From: Legionella moravica DSM 19234
GTDB lineage: Bacteria; Pseudomonadota; Gammaproteobacteria; Legionellales; Legionellaceae
Assembly: GCF_000423305.1 (NCBI RefSeq)
Contig: NZ_KE384001.1
Coordinates: 113,208 to 177,207 of the forward strand
Length of the DNA: 64,000 nt
Direction: 5' to 3'
Below are positions 54,418-63,928 of the stretch, one piece after another (positions within the stretch are counted from its first letter, which is position 1; each line of letters opens with the position of its first letter). The position numbers and the translations under genes are program-made. The notes below the pieces were generated by a model, which was given only the letters and a program-made list of their open reading frames with translations, had not been told where the DNA came from and made no database searches.

Positions 54418-57231
54418 AGTGCGCACAACGCCAGCCGCGACCAGATCAATAATGGGTTCTCCACAATGTTGTGCAATGTCCGTGCGTACTTGATTGCGAA
54501 GTCGAATGATCTCCTCCCAACTGTCATCTTGCGGAGTTATGGGCTTACCAATGGTTATCTTAATTGGAACAGGCTTAAGTACGTAGCTGCCGTCTCGTAA
54601 AAAGTGACGCGTGCCGGCTATAGCGACTGGACAAACATCCGTTTTAGTTTTAACTGCCAGATTGAATGCGCCTAATTTAAAAGGACGTAATCCTGTAGCA
54701 TAACTAAAGGTGCCTTCCGGAAAAATCACAACAGAATGTTTGTTTTGAATGATTTTTTCGATTTGATGCATATGTTCAATACTATTCATAAAGTCCAATC
54801 GATCTACAACTAAATAACGCAGTTTTTTAACAAAAGTGCGTATGAACGGTGTTTTTAACAGTTCCTTTTTTGCCGTAAACACAATGCCTGGCGGCAGGAC
54901 AGCCAACAAGAGCAGGGCATCAGTGTAGCTTGCATGATTAGAGACAAAAATCAGCGGGTTGTCATCGCTTATATTACTGGCGCCCTCAATGTGGATAGGG
55001 CACATCGCCAATCTGAACCACATGCGCGCTGCCCAACGGGTTACGTGAGCGCCTGTTCGATGAGACGCAAGCAAAACGATCAGCCAGGCAGGAAAAAGCG
55101 TCAGCAGGAACAGGATGCCCAGATAGAGTGTATAGATTAATTTTCCTGTGAAGCACGACAGATCGTATATCTTTTTACCTGTACTCATCACTACTAATCT
55201 AAGCATTTGCATCCGTGCTGATAGTCTATTGTTGATAAGTTTTCCTGCAATAAATGCTTGTTTGCAAGCAGACCGTTGTAATTTACCGCTTGATGTTTTA
55301 GGAACAGTCTTGGGTGGAACAAGAATAATGTGATCCGGTACGATATCCAACTCTACTGCCATCGAGTCGATGATTGCGGCACGAAGTACAGATTGTGCTT
55401 CGTCTTTATGCTCATTCGTTTCTGCAACAACAATTAATTGTTCTGTTCCGGTATCTGGATCATTGGCACCAAAGGCGATAACACAGCCTTTACGAATATT
55501 GGGTATGCGATTCACCAGTTCTTCTATTTCTTCTGGATACAGATTTCGCCCGGCTTTAATGATGAGATCCTTTTTTCTACCTGTAATAAACAACTCTTTA
55601 TCTGCCAGATATCCCAAATCACCAGTGTCCCACCATCCCTGGTGATATGCATTTTGAGTTGCTTGCAGATTATTAAAATACCCCTGCATTGCAGAAGGGC
55701 CTTTAAATTGAATGGAGCCAATCGATCGCTCTTCAAGTTCATTATCATCTGCATCGACAATCCGCACTTCATGTCCCGTTAACGGCAGTCCGCAGCCTAT
55801 AAAATCGACTGTTCCCTCCTTTTGTGATGCAGGAATGGCTTTGTTGGTTAGTTCAAAAGCATCACGTTGAATTCTATCCATTCGAGGATTACGCCTGTTT
55901 AAAGGAAAGGTCAGGCCAACTGTAGCTTCTGCTAATCCATACACTGGTGCAAACGATTCAAGTTTAAAGCCATAGGGGGAGAATTTTTTACTAAAACTCT
56001 CCAGGGTTTTTGGATTGATGGCTTCTGCACCGTTAAATGCAAATCTCCAGGCACTGAGGTCTAATCCTTCAATCTCTTCGGGATTGATTTTTTTTACGCA
56101 TAATTCATAAGCGAAATTGGGACCACCTGAAAGGGTTGCTCTGTGATAATGCAGTGCCCATAACCATCGTTCCGGTCGAGTTAAAAACGTCAGTGGCGAA
56201 AGGATGGTTACAGGAATTCCAAAATACATGGCTCCAAGCCAGCTCATCAGTCCCATATCATGGTATAGAGGTAGCCAGCTGACTACTGCATCAGTAGGTT
56301 GAACTGGTATTGCTTTGCCTATAGCTCTTATATTCGAGAGCATGTTGTGATGATGAATCACCACACCTTTAGGATCTCCTGTGCTGCCCGAAGTGTATTG
56401 AATTAAAACCGGACTTTGCGAATCCAACTCAAACTTGGGTAGAATTCCAGTCGTCATTTTAAGTTGATCTGTAGTTGTTACCTCTATAAGACTTGGTACA
56501 AATGCCCCCAAAATCTTACTCAATGTTGATGCTTCCGAGAAGGTAATCAAGATTCTGACTTCAGCATTATGTAAAATTCGCGCTTCCCGTTTTGCATATT
56601 CTTCAATGCGGTCAGGACGAAATGGTGGGTAAATTGGAACAGGTATAGCCCCGGAACATAATACGCCACAAAATGCATAAAAAAATTCGGCACAGGTTGG
56701 GAGCATTATAGCAACCGTATCTCCTTGCTTTATTCCTTTATAATATAAGCCTCGGGCTATATGTTCTGCTGAATTCAATAATTGTGAATAGGAGATTATT
56801 TCTTCTTTCCCCTGTTCATTTTGCAAATAAAGATGCGGCCTTTGAGCCTCTTTTCTAGCATAGACAGTGAGTACTTCGATTAATGTTCTGGCAGAGGTTA
56901 AATCCATATTGGAAATGCCAAGAGGGTCAGTGATACTGTGTTTGATTTTAGTTTTTGGCAAGGAATGGGGACATTCCATGATGAGTTTGGTGAGATCGTT
57001 TAATGAGTCAATGTCGACCAGCGCGCGTTCTGGAAGTTGTAAGGAAAATTCCTGTTCAACACGGCGAAAGAGCTCCACTTTTCCGAGACTGTCAATACCG
57101 ATATCTCTATCGAGAGACGCAGCGAGTGTGATTGCCTGACGCCCGCGTTCAGCGCCCAGATCCGTCATGAATTTACGGACAATTGAGAGCAGCTGCTCTT
57201 CGATTGCCTGTTGGCTTGATTCTTTCTTCAT
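54409..57231 (-). CDS. ACP / fatty acyl-AMP ligase / PlsC acyltransferase fusion
   Basis: This 940-residue protein joins three functions. Residues 8-85 are an acyl carrier protein with GIDSLGKVEL and the phosphopantetheine Ser48. Residues 105-650 are an adenylate-forming ligase of the fatty acyl-AMP ligase kind: YTSGSTGDPKGVV (279-291), LPLYHDMGL, TGDLGYL and a C-terminal SSGKLQRSACKQ lysine. After two hydrophobic helices (about 685-725) residues 740-920 are a PlsC-type acyltransferase with NHASYTD (from 765) and FPEGTFS (from 837). The order implies that a free fatty acid is activated, loaded on the built-in ACP and transferred to a lipid acceptor at the membrane (inference). It is unlike classical Aas, which has the PlsC part first and no ACP. 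AGGATCG lies upstream. Confidence 0.9.
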   Translation of the reverse strand: MKKESSQQAIEEQLLSIVRKFMTDLGAERGRQAITLAASLDRDIGIDSLGKVELFRRVEQEFSLQLPERALVDIDSLNDLTKLIMECPHSLPKTKIKHSITDPLGISNMDLTSARTLIEVLTVYARKEAQRPHLYLQNEQGKEEIISYSQLLNSAEHIARGLYYKGIKQGDTVAIMLPTCAEFFYAFCGVLCSGAIPVPIYPPFRPDRIEEYAKREARILHNAEVRILITFSEASTLSKILGAFVPSLIEVTTTDQLKMTTGILPKFELDSQSPVLIQYTSGSTGDPKGVVIHHHNMLSNIRAIGKAIPVQPTDAVVSWLPLYHDMGLMSWLGAMYFGIPVTILSPLTFLTRPERWLWALHYHRATLSGGPNFAYELCVKKINPEEIEGLDLSAWRFAFNGAEAINPKTLESFSKKFSPYGFKLESFAPVYGLAEATVGLTFPLNRRNPRMDRIQRDAFELTNKAIPASQKEGTVDFIGCGLPLTGHEVRIVDADDNELEERSIGSIQFKGPSAMQGYFNNLQATQNAYHQGWWDTGDLGYLADKELFITGRKKDLIIKAGRNLYPEEIEELVNRIPNIRKGCVIAFGANDPDTGTEQLIVVAETNEHKDEAQSVLRAAIIDSMAVELDIVPDHIILVPPKTVPKTSSGKLQRSACKQAFIAGKLINNRLSARMQMLRLVVMSTGKKIYDLSCFTGKLIYTLYLGILFLLTLFPAWLIVLLASHRTGAHVTRWAARMWFRLAMCPIHIEGASNISDDNPLIFVSNHASYTDALLLLAVLPPGIVFTAKKELLKTPFIRTFVKKLRYLVVDRLDFMNSIEHMHQIEKIIQNKHSVVIFPEGTFSYATGLRPFKLGAFNLAVKTKTDVCPVAIAGTRHFLRDGSYVLKPVPIKITIGKPITPQDDSWEEIIRLRNQVRTDIAQHCGEPIIDLVAAGVVRTLR

Positions 57232-57519
57232 TATTCAATCGATCCTGAATAAAGATCGGGTTTAAACCTTTTAATTGGCGTATTACCTGTTTAAATCCGA
57301 CCTTTTGAATGAACGAAATCAGAGTTCAAATCTTTGGTTTAATGATAAAAACCTCAGATTTGGCTGGATATACTACAATTATAGATGATTGGTTATGAAA
57401 AAATGAACGGGGCAAAGGAAGGCAGTGATTGTCAGGTCGTCATAAATTACTTGCCCTGATTCATTCTGTATACAAGAAAAATGCTAACAAAGAGATCTTG
57501 TTATCGTTGGGTAGTTTTA

Positions 57520-57798
57520 ATGAACAGCATAAATTGGTCGCAAAAGGTTACAGAGCAAAGTCATGCCCTTGATCTTGAGCCTGGGGTCTTCACTTGGGAT
57601 GATCCACAAAAAATTGCATTATCATTGCTTCAGTCTGCATCAAACAGTACCAGGAGAAAAGCAACGGTGTATCAATCGGCTATGTCCATGTTAAATTTTT
57701 ATATAAATCGTGCAGGAAAAAACTTGTCATCAGAGAGAAAAGAATTGCTCAATCAAGTAAAGCAGAAGTTGATCACGCTTGCAAAGGATGATACATAA
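57520..57798 (+). CDS. DUF3175 protein
   Basis: This is a small basic protein of 92 residues. The sequence NWSQKVTEQSHALDLEPGVF, WDDPQKIALSL, RRKATVYQSAMSMLNFYINR and AGKNLSSERKELL matches DUF3175 along its length. The function is unknown. ATG 57520 starts exactly where family members start; the longer frame from 57481 does not add conserved sequence. It precedes the archease gene by 24 bp and may be the first gene of the archease-rtcB unit, although a role in RNA repair is only suggested by position. Confidence 0.85.
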   Translation: MNSINWSQKVTEQSHALDLEPGVFTWDDPQKIALSLLQSASNSTRRKATVYQSAMSMLNFYINRAGKNLSSERKELLNQVKQKLITLAKDDT

Positions 57799-57822
57799 AG
57801 GCGTTTTAAAGCAGGACATTTT

Positions 57823-58245
57823 ATGATCGCAAATACGAGATGGGAGCATTTTACCCATGATGCGGACATTGGAGTCAGAGGAATAGGCCCCACTTTGGCG
57901 GCTTCTTTTGAAATGGGTGCCCTGGCCTTAACCGAGGTGATTACGGATTCTCATTTAATTAAACCCGATGCAATTGTTCATGTACGCTGTCAGGCACCTG
58001 ATGACGAAATCCTGTTCACAGATTGGTTAAATACGATTATTTATCATATGGAGATACACAACATGCTATTTAGTGAATTTCATGTCACTATAAAAAATCA
58101 TCTCCTGGAAGCTATTATTAAAGGAGAGACAGTTGACCGGGAGCGGCATCATCCAGCAGTTGAAGTGAAAGGAGCAACCTATACGGAGCTGAAGGTATTT
58201 AATCAACATGGCCTATGGACTGCGCAATGTATTGTGGATGTTTAG
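57823..58245 (+). CDS. Archease
   Basis: Archease is a chaperone-like activator of RtcB that speeds ligase guanylation and turnover. The 140-residue product has the family's opening WEHFTHDADIGVRGIGPTLA, the central DDEILFTDWLNTIIY and the last third EVKGATYTELKV, with the metal-binding Asp residues present. AGGAC lies 6-8 bp before ATG 57823. It is followed 28 bp later by rtcB, an arrangement that firmly supports the identification. Confidence 0.93.
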   Translation: MIANTRWEHFTHDADIGVRGIGPTLAASFEMGALALTEVITDSHLIKPDAIVHVRCQAPDDEILFTDWLNTIIYHMEIHNMLFSEFHVTIKNHLLEAIIKGETVDRERHHPAVEVKGATYTELKVFNQHGLWTAQCIVDV

Positions 58246-58273
58246 TGAATAATGAAACAAGAGACGAATACAC

Positions 58274-59704
58274 ATGGATCTTAATCTTTTAAATAAAATA
58301 AATGAATTTGAATGGCAAATCCCTAAACACGGCTCCATGCTGGTTCCTGCTGTTCTTTATGCTTCTGAAGAGTTAATCGCTGATATGGATATGAAGGTCT
58401 ATGAACAACTGACCAATGTAGCGGGTTTGCCAGGTATTGTGGGAAATGCTTATGCTATGCCTGACGCGCATTGGGGATATGGTTTTCCTATAGGTGGAGT
58501 TGCTGCTTTTGACCCTGAGGAAGGGGGCGTGGTTTGTGCCGGTGGGGTTGGATTTGATATTTCCTGTGGGGTTCGCCTCTTGTCTACCGGATTGAAAAAG
58601 ATGGATTTGGAGCCAGTAAAGGAAGAATTAGCCGATGCCTTGTTTGCTCACATCCCTGCTGGCGTTGGCAGCAGGAGTCGTATTCATCTTACGATAAAAC
58701 AATTGGATGATATGCTTCGCGGTGGCGCACAATGGGCTGTAAAGCAAGGTTATGGTGATCGTGAGGATTTAGAGCGTATCGAAGATGAGGGATGTACAGA
58801 AGGGGCCATGCCCGAGCAGGTATCAGAACAGGCAAAAAAACGTCAAAAAAATGAAATGGGCACTTTAGGCTCTGGAAACCATTATTTGGAGCTTCAGGAA
58901 GTCAGCCAGATTTATTGTCAAAAAACTGCTGCCGCTTTCGGTTTGGCAGAAGGTGATGTCGTCGTTAGTATTCATTGTGGGTCACGAGGATTAGGCCATC
59001 AGATTGGCACGGATTATTTACGCTCAATGCTCATTTATTCTGAGCGGCAAGGGGTTAAACTGAGTGATCGGGAGCTTGCCTGTGCACCGATTAATTCACG
59101 AATTGGAGAGAATTATTTGGGAGCCATGCGAGCGGGAATTAATTGCGCATTGGCTAATCGTGAAATTATTACACACTTTATGCGTGAAGTGTTTCAAGAC
59201 GTGCTGCCTGGAATAAAGATAAAGCTGGTTTATGATGTGTCTCATAATACCTGTAAGGAAGAATACCATGAGATTAATGGGAAATCCCAACGTGTTTTTG
59301 TTCATCGGAAGGGAGCAACACGTGCCCTGGGGCCAGGTCATCCCAAATTGCCTACTGTATTTTCTCATGTGGGGCAGCCTGTAATTATAGGTGGAAGCAT
59401 GGGGACAGCGTCTTATGTTTTAACCGGTACCAAGACTTCTGAACACCAATCCTTTAGTTCTGCTTGCCATGGTGCAGGACGTGCCATGAGCCGCCATCAA
59501 GCGTTGAAAAAATGGAACGGGAGTGACATTGTCAAAACGTTGGCTCAGCAAGGAATATACATTCGAAGCGGTTCCTATCGAGGGATAGCAGAAGAAGCCC
59601 CCGGAGCTTATAAAAATATTGATCGCGTGGTCGATTCTGCTCATCAGGCGGGCCTGGCCAGAAAAGTCGCCAGACTGGTACCGATTATTTGTGTTAAAGG
59701 CTGA
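58274..59704 (+). CDS. rtcB: RNA-splicing ligase RtcB
   Basis: RtcB joins RNA 2',3'-cyclic phosphate or 3'-phosphate ends to 5'-hydroxyl ends using GTP and Mn2+. The 476-residue protein contains the metal-binding motifs NAYAMPDAHWGYGFPIGG, GGVGFDISCGVRLL, GSGNHYLE and SIHCGSRGLGHQIG, and the guanylylation region near YDVSHNTCKEEYH and VFVHRKGATRALGPGHP. All look intact. The gene follows archease in one operon. RtcB in bacteria repairs tRNA or rRNA cut by toxins and stress ribonucleases (established). Confidence 0.96.
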   Translation: MDLNLLNKINEFEWQIPKHGSMLVPAVLYASEELIADMDMKVYEQLTNVAGLPGIVGNAYAMPDAHWGYGFPIGGVAAFDPEEGGVVCAGGVGFDISCGVRLLSTGLKKMDLEPVKEELADALFAHIPAGVGSRSRIHLTIKQLDDMLRGGAQWAVKQGYGDREDLERIEDEGCTEGAMPEQVSEQAKKRQKNEMGTLGSGNHYLELQEVSQIYCQKTAAAFGLAEGDVVVSIHCGSRGLGHQIGTDYLRSMLIYSERQGVKLSDRELACAPINSRIGENYLGAMRAGINCALANREIITHFMREVFQDVLPGIKIKLVYDVSHNTCKEEYHEINGKSQRVFVHRKGATRALGPGHPKLPTVFSHVGQPVIIGGSMGTASYVLTGTKTSEHQSFSSACHGAGRAMSRHQALKKWNGSDIVKTLAQQGIYIRSGSYRGIAEEAPGAYKNIDRVVDSAHQAGLARKVARLVPIICVKG

Positions 59705-59710
59705 GGTATC

Positions 59711-60301
59711 TCAGTACTCTATATTGTGTCCGTTGGGCTTTAAATTAATAGGTGCTAATAAACTATAGTGACTGCCTTCTTTTTGAGGTTTGCTTTCAAC
59801 AAAATACACTTTATTGACTGTCATTGGTGGTAGGGGTGGTAATTTAATATGGGTCAAGTCAACGGGATTGGCCAATCTTTGATTGGACACTATCCTTCCT
59901 AAAGTCATATGAGCTCTGAATGGCCTCGTGTCTATAGGAATATTCATTGTTGTTAATTCATGGCCAATTAATGCGGATAGCTCATTTAAAATTGAGTGGG
60001 GCCCTACAGCACATGAGAGTATTTTAGGATTGGATGAGGTTGGAAACCATTCCAATGGCCCCAGTTCCAACTGAAATGAATTGATATGGTCAAGTGATCT
60101 TTGAACCTGCTCCATTAAATGAGGAACGCAATCCGATTTAATCGAGCTTAAAAACTGCAGGGTGATATGGAGGTATTCAAGTTTACTCCATTTTATCTCT
60201 GAGTTTGAAAAACAGCGTTTTACAGCGGTTAAATGAGTTGAAAAATAGTTCTGGATGGAAGGATCCATCATAATAGCAAAGAAAGAGCGCATTGTTTTCA
60301 T
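59711..60301 (-). CDS. thpR: RNA 2',3'-cyclic phosphodiesterase
   Basis: This 196-residue 2H phosphoesterase opens RNA 2',3'-cyclic phosphates; the E. coli relative LigT also joins 2',5' linkages. The two catalytic motifs are YLHITLQFL (His45) and FRAHMTLGRI (His131), in the expected spacing. It lies tail to tail with rtcB with 6 bp between stops. Its product acts on the same RNA ends as RtcB, so the neighbours either compete or cooperate in end processing (inference). ATG 60301 and ATG 60292 are both possible; neither has a good ribosome binding site. Confidence 0.93.
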   Translation of the reverse strand: MKTMRSFFAIMMDPSIQNYFSTHLTAVKRCFSNSEIKWSKLEYLHITLQFLSSIKSDCVPHLMEQVQRSLDHINSFQLELGPLEWFPTSSNPKILSCAVGPHSILNELSALIGHELTTMNIPIDTRPFRAHMTLGRIVSNQRLANPVDLTHIKLPPLPPMTVNKVYFVESKPQKEGSHYSLLAPINLKPNGHNIEY

Positions 60302-60512
60302 TGTCTAACCGGTTACAGAAACTCAATATAGGTTTGAATTGAGTTTACCGTATTTTAGAGGGAATGCCATGTACGTATTGAGTGAATCATTTGCCAAAAT
60401 AAACCTTAAATCAGCATCAATGTTTTTGGGGTAATATTATGACTCGATATAGTGCATCAGATTTTCAGCTAAACTAATACTATCCTATTCATAAAATCAG
60501 GTATTTTGCTTT

Positions 60513-60569
60513 ATGAACGAACTCTCATTCAATCGAGTACCGGCCATTCAGATTAAAGAGTCTGCCTGA
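60513..60569 (+). other. Possible 18-codon upstream ORF
   Basis: ATG 60513 to TGA 60567-60569 encodes MNELSFNRVPAIQIKESA and ends one base before the start codon of the c-di-GMP gene. Such tight spacing could couple translation, but the only upstream SD-like bases (CAGG) are too far away. Confidence 0.25.
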
Positions 60570-60570
60570 T

Positions 60571-63500
60571 ATGAATGGGCTTCATCTGTTAAAAAGCTCT
60601 GTGAAGCATAATCTGGCTGTTTTGCTTTTTTACATTGTAACCGGATACCTTGGATTAATGCTCGCAGTTCCTCCGGGTTATGCAACAGCTATATGGCCAC
60701 CCTCTGGAATTGCTCTTGGTTTTGTACTTGTTTATGGTTTGAGCACTCTACCGGGCATTTTTATCGGATCGTTTATTCTTAATTTCTATATTACATGGAA
60801 CAACGTTGGGAATGCTTTTGATGTATTTGTCCTGGTAACCGGTGTAATCACCGGGACTGGTGCAGTACTTCAGGCATTAACGGGCTGGTCGCTTATAAAA
60901 TATTTCATTCAATTAAATAATCCATTACATCTTCCCAAAGATATTTTGTTGTTTGCGCTTCTTTCTGGCCCAGTGTCATGCCTGGTGAATGCAACGTTGA
61001 GCAATGCTGGTTTGTATTGGATTGGTGCTCTTGTGCCGGAAAATGTTTTGACGAGCTGGGTTACCTGGTGGACAGGAGACAGTATCGGTGTTCTTATTTT
61101 TACTCCAGTCATTCTGATCACTTTGGCTCAACCGGCAAAACTGTGGCGAAGCAGATTGGTTCCTATATTGCTCCCCTTATGTTTAACATTCTGTATTATA
61201 TTTTTGGCTCATCTGTTTTACAGCCAGGCAGAGTTTAAGCGAGTGCAATCAAAATTCATTGAGTTAACACAATATAAATTCAGTCGATTAGCCGATCAGC
61301 TTCATTTAACAGTAGAAATTGGCAAGGAAATGGCTGTTTTTTTTACAATTGCACCTGACATAAGCAAAGATGCTTTTCAGAGCCTTGCGCATTTGATAAT
61401 AAGGGAAAATTCTTCGATCCAATCCATAATATGGGTTCCTAAAGCAGTGGACCGTACTAAAGGAAATATAAAATCTCAATTTCCAATTACAAATAACTTC
61501 TCAGGACATGATGCTTCTTCTGGAACAAAAAAAGACGAGTACACAGTACTTTATTCCTTATCAGAAACAAAGGATACTGTTCAAAAAGGAGATACCCTTT
61601 CCTCTATTCTGCACCTGAATACAGTGGAACAACTCCTCAAAAAGGATAGCTCTATCGTTGTTCCAAGCAATACCTCCAAAAATGCTCGCCTGGATGGTAT
61701 GTCTATTGCTACACCTGTTCTGAGTAAAAACACTATTGTTGGGTTTATCGTGTTACGCATTAATATCCATGAGTTATTTAATCAAAATTTTAATAATTTT
61801 TTAAAATACTCCCATTTGACTATCACCAATCCGGGAGATGATGAAAACCAGAGAACTGTATACGAAATTTATAATCAACATGTTTTTATGAATCCATCAC
61901 GATTAGTTCATGTGTCTTCAAATTTTGTGTTTGCCGGGCAAACATGGGAATTTAATGCAACTTCATCACCTTATTTTATAAATAGGGAATATTCCTGGCA
62001 GGTGTGGTTGTCATTGACCACAACGCTGTTTTTCTGTGTATTTATGAACATCATTTTATTTATTTTGTACGGACAACGTTACTTAATTCAATTTCTTGCT
62101 GAAGCCAGGACTATGCAACTGCAGGCAGAACAAGCAAAAAATAAATTGTTACTCAATGCAACCGGGGAAGGGGTATTAAGGATAGATCTTGATTATAAAA
62201 TAGCGTTTATTAACACTGCAGCGGCGAAAATGCTGGGATATTCCAGTGATGAGTTAAAAGATGAATCCATTTATAAAATTTTGATTGAAAAAGTAGTACC
62301 TGATCGCGCCCCACCATTAGAAAGCCTTTCGGTGTATCGCGCCATTCATGAGCAATCAGTGATAAAAACGAAAGAAGCCATCTTTTGGAAAAAGGATCAC
62401 AGCTACATATGGGTAGAATATACCTGCATTCCTATTATCGTGGATAACACAGTTAATGGGGCTGCTATTATATTTAGCGATATATCCGAACGGCTTGAAA
62501 ATGAAGCTAAATTAATGAATATGGCGCATGTTGATCCCTTAACCAAATTACCTAATCGATTAAGCTTTTTTGAGTTTCTGGAACATGCAATAGCGCGTGC
62601 ACAACGATCTAAAAAGCAATTTGCTATCTGTTTTATTGATCTCGATAATTTTAAGACGATTAATGATACTTTAGGCCATCTCTATGGAGATAAATTATTA
62701 TCTCTATTGCCTCAAAAAATAAGCCCCCATCTTCGTGACACGGATTATTTTGCACGTATAGGGGGTGATGAGTTTGGGCTAATTTGTGAAGAGACCTATA
62801 AAATTAACGATGTGACCCGGATCGTAAAGCGCATTTTAGCTGCTTTTGAGAAACCAACAAAAATTGATGATCAATATGTAAAGGTCTCATTAAGTATTGG
62901 TATTGCTTTATTTCCTAAAAATGGCATTGATTCTGAGACATTGCTTAATAGTGCCGATAATGCAATGTATCAATCCAAAGGTAAGGGTAAATCCACGTTT
63001 TCATTTTACAGTGAATCTGCAAATGAGAAGTTATTAAGATACAACCAAATTGAGGATTTCTTACTTCAAGCAATCAAAGAAAAATCATACCGAATTTATT
63101 ACCAACCTATGTTACACGCTGTAACCCATAAAATATTGGGAATAGAGGCTTTATTGAGATGGGATGATGAGCATCTGAAAGACGTACCTCTGGCAGAGTC
63201 GCTATTAATCGCAGAGGATCGCGGTATTATTTATGAGCTTGGTAAGTTGATACTGCAACAGGCATTTAAAGAGTATCGAGAGCACTTTGAAAGCAAGTCC
63301 AATCTGCTTTTAGCAATCAATATTTCAATCAAACAAATTGAAAACACTTCATTTATCCGTTTCCTTCAAGTTTTGTTGAAGAAATTTCGAATACAACCCC
63401 AAAATCTGTGTTTGGAAATCAACGAAAATTCACTTATCAACGAATCTGAGTACGTAATAAGTGTTATGAACCGATTGAATGGGTTTGGGGTGCAATTTGC

Positions 63501-63849
63501 TCTGGATGATTTTGGTATTGGTTATTCATCCATTCATTTATTAAAAAAATTACCCATTTCATTTATTAAAATTGATCGTTCATTTATCAAAGAACTGGAT
63601 ATGAATTCGGATGATGCAACCATAGTGCTAACAACTATTCAATTATCACATGGTCTGGGCCTCCAAACCATTGCCGAAGGCGTTGAAAACACAATGCAAC
63701 TTGAATTGTTAAATAAATGGGGATGCAATCTCGTTCAAGGTTATTATTTTGCTCAACCTATGCCTCTGAATGAATTATTAGACTGGATAAAGGCCCACGA
63801 GTTGGCATTAAAAATGAAGCAATCAAAAGACGATAGTGATTCTTCGTAA
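60571..63849 (+). CDS. Membrane c-di-GMP enzyme with MASE1, CHASE, PAS, GGDEF and EAL domains
   Basis: This 1092-residue sensor could both make and break cyclic di-GMP. The MASE1 region (about 15-220) has about eight TM segments including ATAIWPPSGIALGFVLVYG. A periplasmic CHASE domain (about 235-480) is bounded by a further TM segment, then a PAS domain (about 520-640). The diguanylate cyclase has an intact GGDEF at 731-735 and the RDTD inhibitory site just before it. The EAL domain (about 825-1075) has IEALLRW (Glu859), DDFGIGYSS (from 979) and AEGVE (near 1036), all active-site positions present. Which activity dominates cannot be read. The ribosome binding site before 60571 is weak. Confidence 0.93.
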   Translation: MNGLHLLKSSVKHNLAVLLFYIVTGYLGLMLAVPPGYATAIWPPSGIALGFVLVYGLSTLPGIFIGSFILNFYITWNNVGNAFDVFVLVTGVITGTGAVLQALTGWSLIKYFIQLNNPLHLPKDILLFALLSGPVSCLVNATLSNAGLYWIGALVPENVLTSWVTWWTGDSIGVLIFTPVILITLAQPAKLWRSRLVPILLPLCLTFCIIFLAHLFYSQAEFKRVQSKFIELTQYKFSRLADQLHLTVEIGKEMAVFFTIAPDISKDAFQSLAHLIIRENSSIQSIIWVPKAVDRTKGNIKSQFPITNNFSGHDASSGTKKDEYTVLYSLSETKDTVQKGDTLSSILHLNTVEQLLKKDSSIVVPSNTSKNARLDGMSIATPVLSKNTIVGFIVLRINIHELFNQNFNNFLKYSHLTITNPGDDENQRTVYEIYNQHVFMNPSRLVHVSSNFVFAGQTWEFNATSSPYFINREYSWQVWLSLTTTLFFCVFMNIILFILYGQRYLIQFLAEARTMQLQAEQAKNKLLLNATGEGVLRIDLDYKIAFINTAAAKMLGYSSDELKDESIYKILIEKVVPDRAPPLESLSVYRAIHEQSVIKTKEAIFWKKDHSYIWVEYTCIPIIVDNTVNGAAIIFSDISERLENEAKLMNMAHVDPLTKLPNRLSFFEFLEHAIARAQRSKKQFAICFIDLDNFKTINDTLGHLYGDKLLSLLPQKISPHLRDTDYFARIGGDEFGLICEETYKINDVTRIVKRILAAFEKPTKIDDQYVKVSLSIGIALFPKNGIDSETLLNSADNAMYQSKGKGKSTFSFYSESANEKLLRYNQIEDFLLQAIKEKSYRIYYQPMLHAVTHKILGIEALLRWDDEHLKDVPLAESLLIAEDRGIIYELGKLILQQAFKEYREHFESKSNLLLAINISIKQIENTSFIRFLQVLLKKFRIQPQNLCLEINENSLINESEYVISVMNRLNGFGVQFALDDFGIGYSSIHLLKKLPISFIKIDRSFIKELDMNSDDATIVLTTIQLSHGLGLQTIAEGVENTMQLELLNKWGCNLVQGYYFAQPMPLNELLDWIKAHELALKMKQSKDDSDSS

Positions 63850-63892
63850 ATGGCTTAATAAACGGAACAATATTCGATTCTCTGTACATGGC

Positions 63893-63924
63893 AAAAAAGC
63901 GGTCTTGCCCGCGCAGGCGGGCAA
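63893..63924 (-). terminator. Hairpin terminator in dispersed repeat, copy at window end
   Basis: On the minus strand TTGCCCGC, CTGC loop, GCGGGCAA and then GACCGCTTTTTT. It stands 4 bp after the stop of the partial mini-ORF and is nearly identical to the hairpin at 24304-24323. It could also slow transcripts coming from the c-di-GMP gene on the plus strand. Confidence 0.7.
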
Positions 63925-63928
63925 CCAT

